Assembly: GCA_963795795.1 (NCBI GenBank) | Contig: CAWCJS010000001.1 | Span: 1-64,000 of the forward strand | Direction of reading: 5' to 3' | Length of the DNA stretch: 64,000 nucleotides | DNA from: Palsa-504 sp963795795 | Lineage (GTDB): Bacteria; Actinomycetota; Actinomycetes; Streptosporangiales; Streptosporangiaceae | In this document: positions 44,957 through 55,129 of the stretch, piece after piece | Layout: every line of letters starts with the position of its first letter | Numbering within the stretch: position 1 is the first letter of the stretch | Position numbers and translations under genes: made by a program | The notes under the pieces: model-generated | Database searches by the model: none | The model's input: the letters and a program-made list of their open reading frames with translations, nothing else | Told to the model about the DNA's origin: nothing

Positions 44957-46651
44957 ATGGCAAACCAGCCGGCCGCGGTTAGGGATCGCTATCCATGGGT
45001 GGCGCTGGCGAATACGACCGCCTCCACGTTCATGTCGACGCTGGACGGCTCGATCGTCATCATCGCTCTCCCGGCCATCTTCCGCGGCATAGGGCTGGAT
45101 CCGCTGGCCCCGGGCAGCATCTTCTACCTGCTTTGGATGATCATGGGATACCGGCTGGTCCAGGCGGTGCTGGTGGTCAGCGTCGGCCGGCTCGGCGACA
45201 TGTACGGCCGGGTGAAGATCTACAACGCGGGCTTCGTCGTCTTCACCATCGCCTCGATCCTGCTCTCGTTCGACCCGTACCGCGCCGGTGGCGGGGCGAT
45301 GTGGCTGATCGGCTGGCGGGTGCTGCAGGCCACCGGCGGGTCCATGCTGATAGCGAACTCGGCCGCGATCCTGACCGACGCATGGCCAGCCGAACGGCGT
45401 GGCTTCGCCCTGGGCACCAACCAGATCGCCGCCCTGGCCGGCCAGTTCGTCGGCCTGGTGGCCGGGGGCCTGCTGGCTGCCATCGACTGGCGCGCGGTGT
45501 TCTGGATCAACGTGCCCGTCGGCGTGTTCGGCACGCTATGGGCCTACCTGCGGCTCAGGGAGATGGGGGAGCGGCACCGCGCCCGGATGGACTGGTGGGG
45601 CAACCTCACCTTCGCCCTGGGCCTAGGCGCGGTCCTGGTCGGCGTCACCGTCGGCATCCAGCCCTACCATGGCCACGCCATGGGCTGGACCAGCCCGACG
45701 GTCATCGGCCTGCTCGGCGGCGGCGTTCTGCTCCTGCTCGGGTTCGCCGTCATCGAGAGCAGGATCGCCGAGCCGATGTTCCAGCTCAGCTTGTTCCGGA
45801 TCAGGGCCTTCACCGCCGGCAGCATCGCCAGCCTGGTGGTAGCCATCGCCCGGGGCGGCCAGCAGTTCATGCTGATCATCTGGCTGCAGGGGATCTGGCT
45901 GCCGCTGCACGGTTACAGCTTCAGCCAAACGCCGCTGTGGGCGGGCATCTTCCTGCTGCCGCTGACCGCCGGATTCCTCGTGTCCGGGCCCACCGCCGGG
46001 ATCCTGTCGGACCGGTTCGGCTCCCGGGGCATCGCGACCGCCGGGGCGGTGGTGTTCGGCGGCAGCTTCATCGGCCTGATGCTGCTGCCCGTCAGCTTCC
46101 CTTACTGGGCGTTCGCGCTGCTCATCGCCGTCAACGGGATCGGTAGCGGCATGTTCGGCGCGCCCAACTCCTCCTCCATCATGGGCAGCGTCCCGGCCCG
46201 GCACCGTGGCGCGGCCTCGGGCATGCGCGCCACCTTCCAGAACTCCGGCACGGCGCTATCGATCGGCGTGTTCTTCTCCCTGATGATCGCCGGGCTGTCG
46301 GCCAGCCTGCCCCGCACGCTGAGCGGGGGCCTGGAGAAGTACGGCGTCCCGCCCGCCGTCGCCCACCAGATCGGTTCCCTGCCGCCGGTCTCGTCGCTGT
46401 TCGCCACCGTGCTAGGGGTCAATCCCATCCAGCACCTGCTCGCCTCAGCCCACGCGCTAGCGGCCCTCCCGGCCGCCAGCCAGCGGATCCTCACCGGGCC
46501 GGAATACTTCCCGCAGCTCATCTCGGCGCCGTTCCACCACGGCCTGGCCGTGGTATTCGTGGCGGCCGCCGCGCTGTCAGCGGTAGCCGCCTTCGCGTCC
46601 CTGCTGCGCGGCGGCCGTCCCACCCGACCGACCCCAGGCTCCGCACCCTAA
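44957..46651 (+). CDS. DHA2-family MFS exporter, paralogue
   Basis: The 564-residue transporter has 14 predicted helices. The order and motifs copy the exporter at 42390: YPWVALANTTASTFMSTLDG, LGDMYGRVKIYNAGFVVFTI, and FSQTPLWAGIFLLPLTAGFL against FSQTPLWAGIYLVPLTTGFL in the partner. A tandem duplication followed by inversion would explain the pair. The stop at 46649-46651 overlaps the stop of the convergent phosphoesterase gene by two bases. Confidence 0.9.
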   Translation: MANQPAAVRDRYPWVALANTTASTFMSTLDGSIVIIALPAIFRGIGLDPLAPGSIFYLLWMIMGYRLVQAVLVVSVGRLGDMYGRVKIYNAGFVVFTIASILLSFDPYRAGGGAMWLIGWRVLQATGGSMLIANSAAILTDAWPAERRGFALGTNQIAALAGQFVGLVAGGLLAAIDWRAVFWINVPVGVFGTLWAYLRLREMGERHRARMDWWGNLTFALGLGAVLVGVTVGIQPYHGHAMGWTSPTVIGLLGGGVLLLLGFAVIESRIAEPMFQLSLFRIRAFTAGSIASLVVAIARGGQQFMLIIWLQGIWLPLHGYSFSQTPLWAGIFLLPLTAGFLVSGPTAGILSDRFGSRGIATAGAVVFGGSFIGLMLLPVSFPYWAFALLIAVNGIGSGMFGAPNSSSIMGSVPARHRGAASGMRATFQNSGTALSIGVFFSLMIAGLSASLPRTLSGGLEKYGVPPAVAHQIGSLPPVSSLFATVLGVNPIQHLLASAHALAALPAASQRILTGPEYFPQLISAPFHHGLAVVFVAAAALSAVAAFASLLRGGRPTRPTPGSAP

Positions 46652-47113
46652 GATCTAATCTGCGGACGGCGCACCAGTTCCTGCCAGGTCCGGCCGCTTC
46701 GTACGCTTTCCGGCCGCTCGGCCACGATGTCCGAACCCGGGCGCGCATCCTCGTCGCGGGCCTTGACGAGGATCCAGCGCGAATCCCCGGTCCGCGTGAG
46801 CGCGAAGCGGCCAGAAAGCTTCCGGCCATGCAAGACGAACGAGAGATGTCCCGGGCTCGTCGCGCACGATCTCGGCGGTTCCCTCATCCCAGACGATCAC
46901 CGCGCCGGTGCCGCGCTTCTGCCCGTCGTGGACACCCTCGAAGTCTCCTGCCGACAGCGTGTGGTCTTCGACCGGCACGGCTAGCCGCCGGATCCTGGGG
47001 TCGAGCGAGGGTCCTTTAGGTACCGCCCATGAGCGCAGCACCTCGCCCGACTGCAGGCGGAAGTCGAAATGGAGCGTTGTCGCATCATGAAGCTGCACGA
47101 CGAAACGCGACAT
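46648..47113 (-). CDS. Stand-alone LigD-type 3'-phosphoesterase domain, one frameshift
   Basis: From ATG 47113 the sequence FVVQLHDATTLHFDFRLQSG, SWAVPKGPSLDPRIRRLAVP and EDHTLSAGDFEGVHDGQKRG follows the DNA ligase D phosphoesterase pattern (metal His and Asp in HDA and HFDFR). After RDEPG the frame drifts; one base change near 46860 restores HLSFVLHGRKLSGRFALTRT and SRWILVKARDEDARPGSDI, stopping at 46648. The restored length is about 155 residues. LigD-PE trims 3' ends in non-homologous end joining. No ligase or polymerase gene is next to it. Confidence 0.72.
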
Positions 47114-47260
47114 GGCGACCACGTTTCAGTATGCGCCGTACTTCGCCGGCCTATCCTCAGGCAGGCCAGCCTCGGGCTGGCTCACCATCTCACGTTCGGC
47201 CAGTGCAGAGCGTCTTCCTGGTGAGAAGGGAGCTGGCCGTGCCGACCGGGCAGAGGACAC

Positions 47261-47752
47261 ATGAAGCAGCCGTTTGAGAAGGTCGTGGCGGAGCACGGGG
47301 GGACCGTGCTCCGGGTCTGCCGGGTGATCGTCGGCGTCCACGATGCCGAGGACGCGTGGTCGGAGACCTTCCTGGCGGCGATGCGCGCCTACCCGGACCT
47401 GCCGGACGACGCCAATGCCGAGGCGTGGCTGGTCACGATCGCGCACCGCAAGGCGATCGACGTGCTCAGGGCTCGGAAGCGGCAGCCCGCGCCGGTCGGG
47501 GAGCTACCGGAGGTGCCGACCGCGCTCGGCCTGCCGGGGTCCGCGGACGGCGACCTATGGCAGGCGGTCGCCGCGCTGCCGGACAAGCAGCGCCAGGCGG
47601 TGGCCTACCACTACGTCGCGGGCCTCGCCTACGCCGAGATCGCAGAGATCCTCGGCGGCACCACCGATGCGGCCCGCAGGGCCGCGGCCGATGGTGTCAA
47701 GAACCTGAGGAAGAACTACCCCGGCGCGGCCACGGAAGGAGCGTCCTCATGA
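47261..47752 (+). CDS. ECF-like RNA polymerase sigma factor
   Basis: The 163-residue protein has region 2 (FEKVVAEHGGTVLRVCRVIV, VHDAEDAWSETFLAAMRAYP, WLVTIAHRKAIDVLRARKR) and region 4 (AVAALPDKQRQAVAYHYVAG, YAEIAEILGGTTDAARRAAA). No anti-sigma gene is adjacent. Its stop overlaps the start of the Ogt gene (ATGA), so sigma factor, methyltransferase and oxygenase are co-translated. This suggests control of an alkylation-damage response. Confidence 0.88.
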   Translation: MKQPFEKVVAEHGGTVLRVCRVIVGVHDAEDAWSETFLAAMRAYPDLPDDANAEAWLVTIAHRKAIDVLRARKRQPAPVGELPEVPTALGLPGSADGDLWQAVAALPDKQRQAVAYHYVAGLAYAEIAEILGGTTDAARRAAADGVKNLRKNYPGAATEGASS

Positions 47753-48348
47753 ACACCTCACCCAACCACTTCGCGGACCCGTCCGACGCTGACACGCTGT
47801 CGAGGCTCCGGGACCGGCTCGGGCTCGCCGCCGAGACCGAGGGCCTGCTCGACGTCGCTTACACGACGATCGACTCACCCGTAGGCACGCTCCTGCTGGC
47901 GGCGACGCCGAAGGGCCTGGTGCGCGTAGCCTACGAGGTCGAGGGCCACGACCGCGTGCTTGACACGCTGGCGCAACGGATCAGCCCTCGCGTGCTGCGG
48001 GCGCCGGGGCGGCTGGACGCGGCGGCGCGGGAACTCGGCGAGTACTTCGGCAGGCAGCGCCGGGCCTTCGACCTCCCGCTTGACCTGTCCTTGTCCAGGG
48101 GCTTCCGGCAGCTGGTGCAGCAGCACCTGCCGGAGATCGGGTACGGGCAGACCCGCACGTACGGGCAGGTCGCGGAGCTCGTGGGGAACCCGGGAGCGGT
48201 CCGGGCCGTCGGCACCGCGTGCGCCACCAACCCGCTGCCGGTCGTGGTGCCCTGCCACCGGGTGCTGCGGGCCGACGGGACGCCCGGCGGCTACGTCGGC
48301 GGGCCAGCTGCCAAGCAGGCGCTCCTCAGCCTGGAGGCGGCAGCATGA
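47749..48348 (+). CDS. ogt: Methylated-DNA-cysteine S-methyltransferase
   Basis: ATG 47749 overlaps the sigma stop; the longer upstream frame is a shadow. The 199-residue protein has an N-terminal extension with LRDRLGLAAETEGLLDVAYT, the Ogt N-domain DSPVGTLLLAATPKGLVRVA, and the active-site domain: GYGQTRTYGQVAELVGNPGA, then NPLPVVVPCHRVLRADGTPG with acceptor Cys169. It removes methyl groups from O6-methylguanine in a suicide reaction. It is coupled by ATGA to the oxygenase gene. Confidence 0.93.
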   Translation: MNTSPNHFADPSDADTLSRLRDRLGLAAETEGLLDVAYTTIDSPVGTLLLAATPKGLVRVAYEVEGHDRVLDTLAQRISPRVLRAPGRLDAAARELGEYFGRQRRAFDLPLDLSLSRGFRQLVQQHLPEIGYGQTRTYGQVAELVGNPGAVRAVGTACATNPLPVVVPCHRVLRADGTPGGYVGGPAAKQALLSLEAAA

Positions 48349-49085
48349 ACAGTCGCGCGCGGAGCGCCGAGGGCGGGGATCCGTGGCAGCACCGGGTCGA
48401 TTCCGGCGACTGGGAGGCCATCACGACCGAGGTCAACCTGCTCGGCGGCGCCCTCCTGCCTGAGTTGCTCACCCCGGCCGAAGCGAAGCAGATACGCGGG
48501 CTCTACGAGGAGGCCGGGCACTTCCGGAGCACGGTCAACATGGGGCAGCACCGTTTCGGGGCAGGAGAGTACCGGTACTTCAAGACGCCGTACCCCGAGC
48601 CCGTCGAGCGGCTCAAGCAGGCCCTGTACCCGCGGCTGCTGCCGATCGCGCGGGACTGGTGGGCCAAGCTCGGCCGCCCCGCCCCGTGGCCGGACACCCT
48701 GGACGAATGGCTGCGGATGTGCCACGCCGCCGGGCAGGTCAGGTCGACCGCGATCCTGCTCCGCTACGGCGAGGGGGACTGGAACGCCCTGCACCGCGAC
48801 CTCTACGGCGACCTGGTGTTCCCGCTGCAGGTCGTCATCAACCTGAACGAGCCCGGTGCCGACCATACCGGCGGGGAGTTCCTCCTGCTGGAGCAGCGGC
48901 CGCGTGCGCAATCCCGCGGCACCGCCACCCTGCTGCCGCACTGTCACGGCTACGTATTCACCACCCGCGACCGGCCGGTCCGGTCGGCGCGGGGCTGGTC
49001 AGCGGCCCCGGTCCGGCACGGGGTATCCGTGATCCGCTCAGGCGAGCGGTACACGCTCGGGCTGGTCTTCCACGACGCGTCGTGA
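48345..49085 (+). CDS. 2OG-Fe(II) oxygenase, probable alkylation-repair partner
   Basis: ATG 48345 overlaps the ogt stop. The 246-residue protein shows LLPELLTPAEAKQIRGLYEE at the start, iron ligands His150 and Asp152 in LHRDLYGDLVFPLQVVINLN, HTGGEFLLLEQRPRAQSRG, and the final RHGVSVIRSGERYTLGLVFH with the likely distal His and the 2OG-binding Arg. It resembles the prolyl-hydroxylase-like family often placed behind ada/ogt. Direct DNA demethylation as in AlkB is an inference from the operon. The 3' end overlaps the convergent methyltransferase by 48 bases. Confidence 0.85.
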   Translation: MNSRARSAEGGDPWQHRVDSGDWEAITTEVNLLGGALLPELLTPAEAKQIRGLYEEAGHFRSTVNMGQHRFGAGEYRYFKTPYPEPVERLKQALYPRLLPIARDWWAKLGRPAPWPDTLDEWLRMCHAAGQVRSTAILLRYGEGDWNALHRDLYGDLVFPLQVVINLNEPGADHTGGEFLLLEQRPRAQSRGTATLLPHCHGYVFTTRDRPVRSARGWSAAPVRHGVSVIRSGERYTLGLVFHDAS

Positions 49086-49730
49086 GCTACCTGCCGCCGC
49101 TAGAAAGCGGAACGTGAACAACGGCCCGTCGGGCGGTGCGGCGGCCGGGGCCCGGCGAAGCCGGTTGACGCCCACACCGGTCATGGTGTCGGTGCCCAGG
49201 GCGTCGAAGGCGATCTCCTCGAACCCGCTGGCGGCGAACCAGCCTCTCACCCGCGGCGTCAGGTCAGGCGGCCGTCGGTGCCGGGTCCAGATCACCGTCG
49301 CGCCCGGATGGCACAGGGCCGGTGCGGCCTCGGTGGTGTGCTGGATGTCGCGGTCGCTGACGTTGCCGAAGATCCCGCACAGCAGCAGCACGCCTGCGGG
49401 AAGCGCGTCCGCGAAGCTGGTCACCAGGCTGGCGTCCGCCTGGCGGACGTCGACCTGCGCCAGCCCGGCGTCGGCGGCCGCGCGGCGGGCCACGGCGGCG
49501 TTGGTCGCATCGGCCTCGATCAGGACGGCGCGCACGTCGTCGCGGCGGGGATGGCCAGGCAGCACCCCGATGACGTCGCGACCCTGCCCGGCGCAGAGGC
49601 TGACCACGGAGATAGGTCCCGCGGGAGCCCGGTCGAGGGCCTGCGACAGGTGGTGACGGACCCGGCGCAGCCGCGCGCTCAGTGACGACGTCGGGTCCTC
49701 GTAGTCGCGGTGCCAAGCCACCCAGTCCAT
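49038..49730 (-). CDS. Class I SAM-dependent methyltransferase-like protein
   Basis: Starting at ATG 49730 (MDWVAWHRDYEDP), the 230-residue protein has a SAM loop SVVSLCAGQGRDVIGVL, an acidic second strand VLIEADATNAAVARRAA and DVRQADASL, then VLLLCGIFGNVSDRDIQHTT in place of the usual catalytic loop. The G-V-D-R pattern near the end (VGVNRLRR) is family-like. The substrate is not known. The gene is convergent with the oxygenase. Confidence 0.78.
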   Translation of the reverse strand: MDWVAWHRDYEDPTSSLSARLRRVRHHLSQALDRAPAGPISVVSLCAGQGRDVIGVLPGHPRRDDVRAVLIEADATNAAVARRAAADAGLAQVDVRQADASLVTSFADALPAGVLLLCGIFGNVSDRDIQHTTEAAPALCHPGATVIWTRHRRPPDLTPRVRGWFAASGFEEIAFDALGTDTMTGVGVNRLRRAPAAAPPDGPLFTFRFLAAAGSSRRVVEDQPERVPLA

Positions 49731-49823
49731 CACGCACACCATTGTGTCGGTCCGCCACCCGCGCCGGCCGGGCTGCGCCGGCCAGTGTCGGCCACGCCGG
49801 GCCGGGCGGCGCCGCGACCGCCT

Positions 49824-50755
49824 TCAGCCGGCCGCGGCGAGGTCCGCGAGCGTGGGCGGGTCGTTTCCGCGCCGCTGGACGTTGACGGACGCCACCAGGA
49901 TCGCGTCGTCCAGCGCGTCGGCCAGCTGGTCCGCCGGGCACCGGGCCAGGCGGGCGGGCGAGTAAAGGTCCCGCCTGATGAGCGACGCAATCAGCCCGGC
50001 GGTGAAGGAGTCTCCCGCCCCGACGGTGTCCACCACAGCCACGTCGCGCGCCGGCCGGTGCACGAAAAAGCCGTCCGAGGTGTACGCGTCGGCCCCGCTG
50101 CCCGAGCGGGTGATGACCACGACGGTCGCGCCCAGCCCGAGCCACCGCTTGGCCACGTCATCGAGCGCCTCGCCGGGGTGCAGCCAGGCGATGTCCTCCG
50201 CGCTGGCCTTGACCAGGTGCGCCAGCCGGATGGCGCGCTCAATGGCGGCAACGCCCTCATCGCGATCGCCCAGGAGCCCGGGCCGGACGTTCGGGTCATA
50301 GCTGACCAGCACGTCGCCGCGGGAACGCGCGGCCCGGGCCAGGCCGAGGATCCTGGCGTCACCCGGCGGGGTCCACGACGCGATCGATCCGAAGTGCAAG
50401 ACGGCGCTCAAAGCAGGCGCCCGGGCGGTCTCCCCGGCCGTCCACTGCCAGTCGGCGGTGCCCTCGACGTAGAAGTCGTAGCTGGCCTGGGCCATAGCGT
50501 CCAGGCCGACCACGGCCAGCGTGGTCGGCTCGGCCGCGTGCGGCGAGGCGGCCAGGTCGATACCCTCGGCCTGCGCATGAGAGCGCAGCAGTCGGCCGAA
50601 CGCCGTCTCCGACAGGCGCGCCATCAAGGACACGCGCTGCCCGAGCCGGGCCAGGCCGACCGCGACGTTGTACGGGCTCCCGCCCGGGACGGCGTAGTAA
50701 CCGTGCGGCTGCTCGCCGGGGACGAGATCAATGAGTGCCTCGCCGATGACCGTGA
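49824..50755 (-). CDS. PfkB-family sugar kinase
   Basis: The conserved protein reads from VTVTVIGEALIDLVPGEQPH and YYAVPGGSPYNVAVGLARLG (near 50755-50640) through FGRLLRSHAQAEGIDL, the sugar-binding SYDPNVRPGLLGDRDE and the catalytic VVDTVGAGDSFTAGLIASLI (Asp base in GAGD). The first in-frame GTG is 50633, which would remove about 40 conserved residues. No ATG or GTG precedes the conserved start, so a non-standard start (for example CTG) or an indel is likely. The end at 50755 given here marks the conserved start. It phosphorylates a sugar, probably delivered by the adjacent ABC importer. Confidence 0.82.
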
Positions 50756-50791
50756 CGGTGACCGGGAGGCCCGGGGGTCCGCTCGAGCTGA

Positions 50792-51949
<1,158 letters not shown>

Positions 51950-51973
51950 CCTGTCTCCTTTACCGGGGGGTTC

Positions 51974-54346
51974 TCATTGAGGATTCCGCAACGACGAGGC
52001 GTGCGGTCGTAGTTGTGACGGGCGGGCTGGGCTGCGCAGGTGAGCGGACTCCGAGATCCGCGTGGTGCGGCGAGCCAGGAACAACGCCGCCGCGATGGCG
52101 ATGGCCAGCGCGGCGGCCAGGATCTCGATGACCGTCGCGGGGGACAAGCTGGCGGCGATCCCTGCGCCGATGCCGCTCGTCCGGCCTTGCATGTTGATCA
52201 GCCTCGGGGCGATCACCAGGCCCGCCACCGTCCCGGTGGTGACCCCGATCGCGGTGAGGATCGTCGTGTTGACCACCAGCGTCGCCGTCACCTGGCGTGG
52301 CGTGAGTCCCAGCGCCTTGAGCACGCCGACCTCGTGCAGGTGGTCCCGCAGCCCCACCGCGGCCGCCGTCAGCAGGTTCGCCAGCGCCATGACCGCGAGC
52401 AACACGACCGCGACGGCGATCACCACCTTGACTACCCCGAGCCCGTCGGCCGGATTGGCTATCACCTGCACGTCGAGTTCGTTATGCGACGTACGGAGCA
52501 GCGTAGCCCGCGCGGCGGCGGGGGATACTCCCGGCTTCAGCACCAGGGCGTACATGAGCTGCGGGCCGGCGCCCCCCGCTTCACGCAGCGCGTCGAGCCC
52601 GAAATCCAGGACGTCCCCGTTGTTGTCGGGCTCGATGGTCCGGCCCACGATGTGCAGGATCACCGGGACCCCGTCGATCGTCGGCGAGATCCACGCGCCG
52701 ACCCCGATGTGCATCTGGGTCAGGAAGCCCTGACCCGCGACCGCCTCGTTCGCCGCGTCGAACATCTGCCCCTGGACCGCCTGGAAGGGGTAGGGCCGCG
52801 CGGAGTACCCCATGGCCCGGGCGATGAAGGTGCCGTTGTCGCCGGGCAGCAGGGTGTCGAACTCGGCGCCCGGGTAGGTCGCGAGCACCTGGTCGTCGTG
52901 ACTAATCAGGTTCAGGGTTTTCGCGGCGTCCAGGCCGCCGCCCGGGCTGACCGTGATGGCCGCCGCGAGCCCGATCCGCCCCGGATGCCTGGTGAACCCG
53001 TCGATGGTCGCCCAGCCGGTGAGCGCGATCGTGACCATCGCCATGGGGATAGCCAGGCCGATGACGGTCAGCGCCGCGGGCAGGCGCCGGGTCAGCGAGT
53101 CCCTGGCCCCGAGCACGAGCGCGGGCGGCAGGTGGACGAGCAGGCCGAGCCGGGCGATCAGGGACAGGTGGCCGCGGGGCGGGCTCGGCTGGACGGCGGC
53201 GACCGGGGAGACCCGGCCCGCCCGCCAGGCCGGGATGATTGTGGCGATGGCGACGGTGAGCACGGTGCCGACGCCGATCAGCGCCGCCCACGAGCCGGAC
53301 AGCGGGGCCAGGCTCACCGGCGTGCCGTCGGGCGGCCGTACGAACACCGACGAGGTCATGAACCGGGCCGCGACCAGGCCGAGTCCGGCCCCGACCGCGC
53401 CCAGCGCGGTCTGCTCGGCGAGCAGCATCCCCACCACCTGGCCGGGCGTGAAGCCGAGCGCCTTCAGCATCGCGATGTCCTGGCGCTGCATGAGCACGCG
53501 GCCCGCCGTGACGTTGGCGATGGCACACGGCGCGGCCACCAGGGCGATGACCCCGAACAGGCCGAGCAGCAGGCCGAGCAGCCGGTCGTTGCTGGCCATC
53601 GAGTCCCGGACCTGCTGCCCGGTGGAGTAGCGCAGGACCGCCGAATTCTCGGTGGGCCCGTTGTAGAGGTTCCAGATGGTCTGGACGACCTGGCCGGTGG
53701 CGACGGCGGAGGCGTCGTCCAGCCGGAGGCCGACGACCTCCTGGGTCTCGCTCTGGTGCGGCTCGACCCGGGCCAGCAGCCCGTGCTGCACCCAGATCAG
53801 GCCCGGTGTCCATTGCGGGTAGAAGCCCTGGTCGGCCGTGTCGGCGATGCCGATGACCTGCATCGTGACCGAGGTGCCGTCGATGCCGTTAACCAGGATC
53901 CTGGCCCCGACGCCCACGTGGACGACCGCGGCGAACGAGGCCTCGAGGACGGCGCCGTCCTGCTCCGAGGAGCGCAGCCAGGTGCCCGCGACGATCAGCG
54001 GCGTGGACATCGCGGGCGGAACGGGGGTCATCCCGCGCAGTTCGACCGGCGACTGCACCGGGCCCTGCTCAAGCGTCGCCGACGCCGCCTGATAGGGCTG
54101 GCCGACCTGCTGAACTCCCGGCACGGAGCTTAGCTCGCTCGTGTCCGTCCCGTTCTGGAAGTAGATCAGCGCGTCCGCCCCGTGGGTATTCGCGAACAGC
54201 TGCTGCCAGGGGTTGACGGCCCCCTGAAGCAGCATGGTGGCCAGGACGAGTGCGGCCACCACCCCGGCCACCACGCCGATCGTGAGCAGGGCCTGGCTGC
54301 GGCAGGCGCGCAGATCCGCGCGTGCCCACCGCAGCGTCCCTCGCAT
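51974..54346 (-). CDS. FtsX-family ABC transporter permease (two-module)
   Basis: The 790-residue protein has an N-terminal helix (ALLTIGVVAGVVAALVLATM), a large extracytoplasmic domain, helices around LLGLFGVIALVAAPCAIANV and LGAVGAGLGLVAARFM, a second module starting near LTRRLPAALTVIGLAIPMAM, another outer domain, and a closing set (VIAVAVVLLAVMALANLLTA; VIEILAAALAIAIAAALFLA). The duplicated MacB-like layout and KALGFTPGQVVGMLLAEQT / KALGLTPRQVTATLVVNTT coupling motifs match antimicrobial-peptide efflux permeases (BceB-like class). It is coupled to the ATPase. Confidence 0.88.
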   Translation of the reverse strand: MRGTLRWARADLRACRSQALLTIGVVAGVVAALVLATMLLQGAVNPWQQLFANTHGADALIYFQNGTDTSELSSVPGVQQVGQPYQAASATLEQGPVQSPVELRGMTPVPPAMSTPLIVAGTWLRSSEQDGAVLEASFAAVVHVGVGARILVNGIDGTSVTMQVIGIADTADQGFYPQWTPGLIWVQHGLLARVEPHQSETQEVVGLRLDDASAVATGQVVQTIWNLYNGPTENSAVLRYSTGQQVRDSMASNDRLLGLLLGLFGVIALVAAPCAIANVTAGRVLMQRQDIAMLKALGFTPGQVVGMLLAEQTALGAVGAGLGLVAARFMTSSVFVRPPDGTPVSLAPLSGSWAALIGVGTVLTVAIATIIPAWRAGRVSPVAAVQPSPPRGHLSLIARLGLLVHLPPALVLGARDSLTRRLPAALTVIGLAIPMAMVTIALTGWATIDGFTRHPGRIGLAAAITVSPGGGLDAAKTLNLISHDDQVLATYPGAEFDTLLPGDNGTFIARAMGYSARPYPFQAVQGQMFDAANEAVAGQGFLTQMHIGVGAWISPTIDGVPVILHIVGRTIEPDNNGDVLDFGLDALREAGGAGPQLMYALVLKPGVSPAAARATLLRTSHNELDVQVIANPADGLGVVKVVIAVAVVLLAVMALANLLTAAAVGLRDHLHEVGVLKALGLTPRQVTATLVVNTTILTAIGVTTGTVAGLVIAPRLINMQGRTSGIGAGIAASLSPATVIEILAAALAIAIAAALFLARRTTRISESAHLRSPARPSQLRPHASSLRNPQ

Positions 54347-54352
54347 CGGGCG

Positions 54353-55129
54353 TCAGCCTCTCAGCTCCAGGACGTCGCGGACCCCGTTCAGGTTCCGCGG
54401 GATGGGCACGATGGCGGCGTCGTCGGCCACCATCCCGTCAAACAGGTTGATCACCCGGTCGGCCAGGCTCGCCACGCGGGCGTCGTGGGTGACCATCAGG
54501 ATCGCCTGGCCGCCGGCGTGCACGCGACGGAGCAGCCGGAGCACGTCACGGGTGTTGGAGCTGTCCAGGTTTCCGGTCGGCTCGTCGGCCAGCAGCAGGC
54601 TCGGCTCGTTGGCGAGCGCCCGCGCCAGCGCGACGCGCTGCTGCTCCCCGCCGGAGAGCCGGGCTGGGGCGGCGGCCGCCTTGTCCGCGATGCCCAGCTC
54701 GGCCAGCAGCTCTTCCCTGCGCTTCCTGGCCTGCCGCGGGCTCGCGCCTGCCAGCAGCGCGGGCAGCTCGATGTTGTCCGCGACGGTCATGTTGGACAGC
54801 AGGTTGAAGAACTGGAAGACGAACCCGATGTGCCGGCGGCGCAGGATCGCCCAGCCAGCCGTCGACAAGCCGTCCACGCGCTGCCCCCGCAGCCAGATCT
54901 CGCCGCTCGTGGCCGGCGCCAGCCCGCCGAGGACGTGCAGCAGCGTGGATTTGCCCGAGCCAGACGGGCCCATGATCGCCACGAACTCGCCGATGGCGAG
55001 TTCGAGGTCAATCCCCCGCACCGCCTCCACCTCGACCCCGTCGGCGCGGTACACCTTGACCAGCTTGCGGGCTCTCAGCAGCCACGGGGTGTCGGTCCCC
55101 CCGGGCCAGCGCGGCTCGGATCGGCTCAC
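54353..55129 (-). CDS. LolD/MacB-class ABC transporter ATPase
   Basis: GTG 55129 overlaps the PadR stop (GTGA). The product is 258 residues. Walker A is GPSGSGKSTLLHVL, signature LSGGEQQRVALARAL, Walker B LLLADEPTGNLDSSNT, and MVTHDARVASLADRVI marks the H-loop. It partners the FtsX permease, whose start lies 6 bases downstream. Together with the PadR regulator it forms a standard three-gene drug or peptide efflux cassette. Confidence 0.93.
   Translation of the reverse strand: MSRSEPRWPGGTDTPWLLRARKLVKVYRADGVEVEAVRGIDLELAIGEFVAIMGPSGSGKSTLLHVLGGLAPATSGEIWLRGQRVDGLSTAGWAILRRRHIGFVFQFFNLLSNMTVADNIELPALLAGASPRQARKRREELLAELGIADKAAAAPARLSGGEQQRVALARALANEPSLLLADEPTGNLDSSNTRDVLRLLRRVHAGGQAILMVTHDARVASLADRVINLFDGMVADDAAIVPIPRNLNGVRDVLELRG

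Noticed and set aside
52040..54133. 697-residue plus-strand frame over the FtsX permease
   Set aside because: It is an antisense shadow; the minus strand carries a full permease with membrane helices and coupling motifs.
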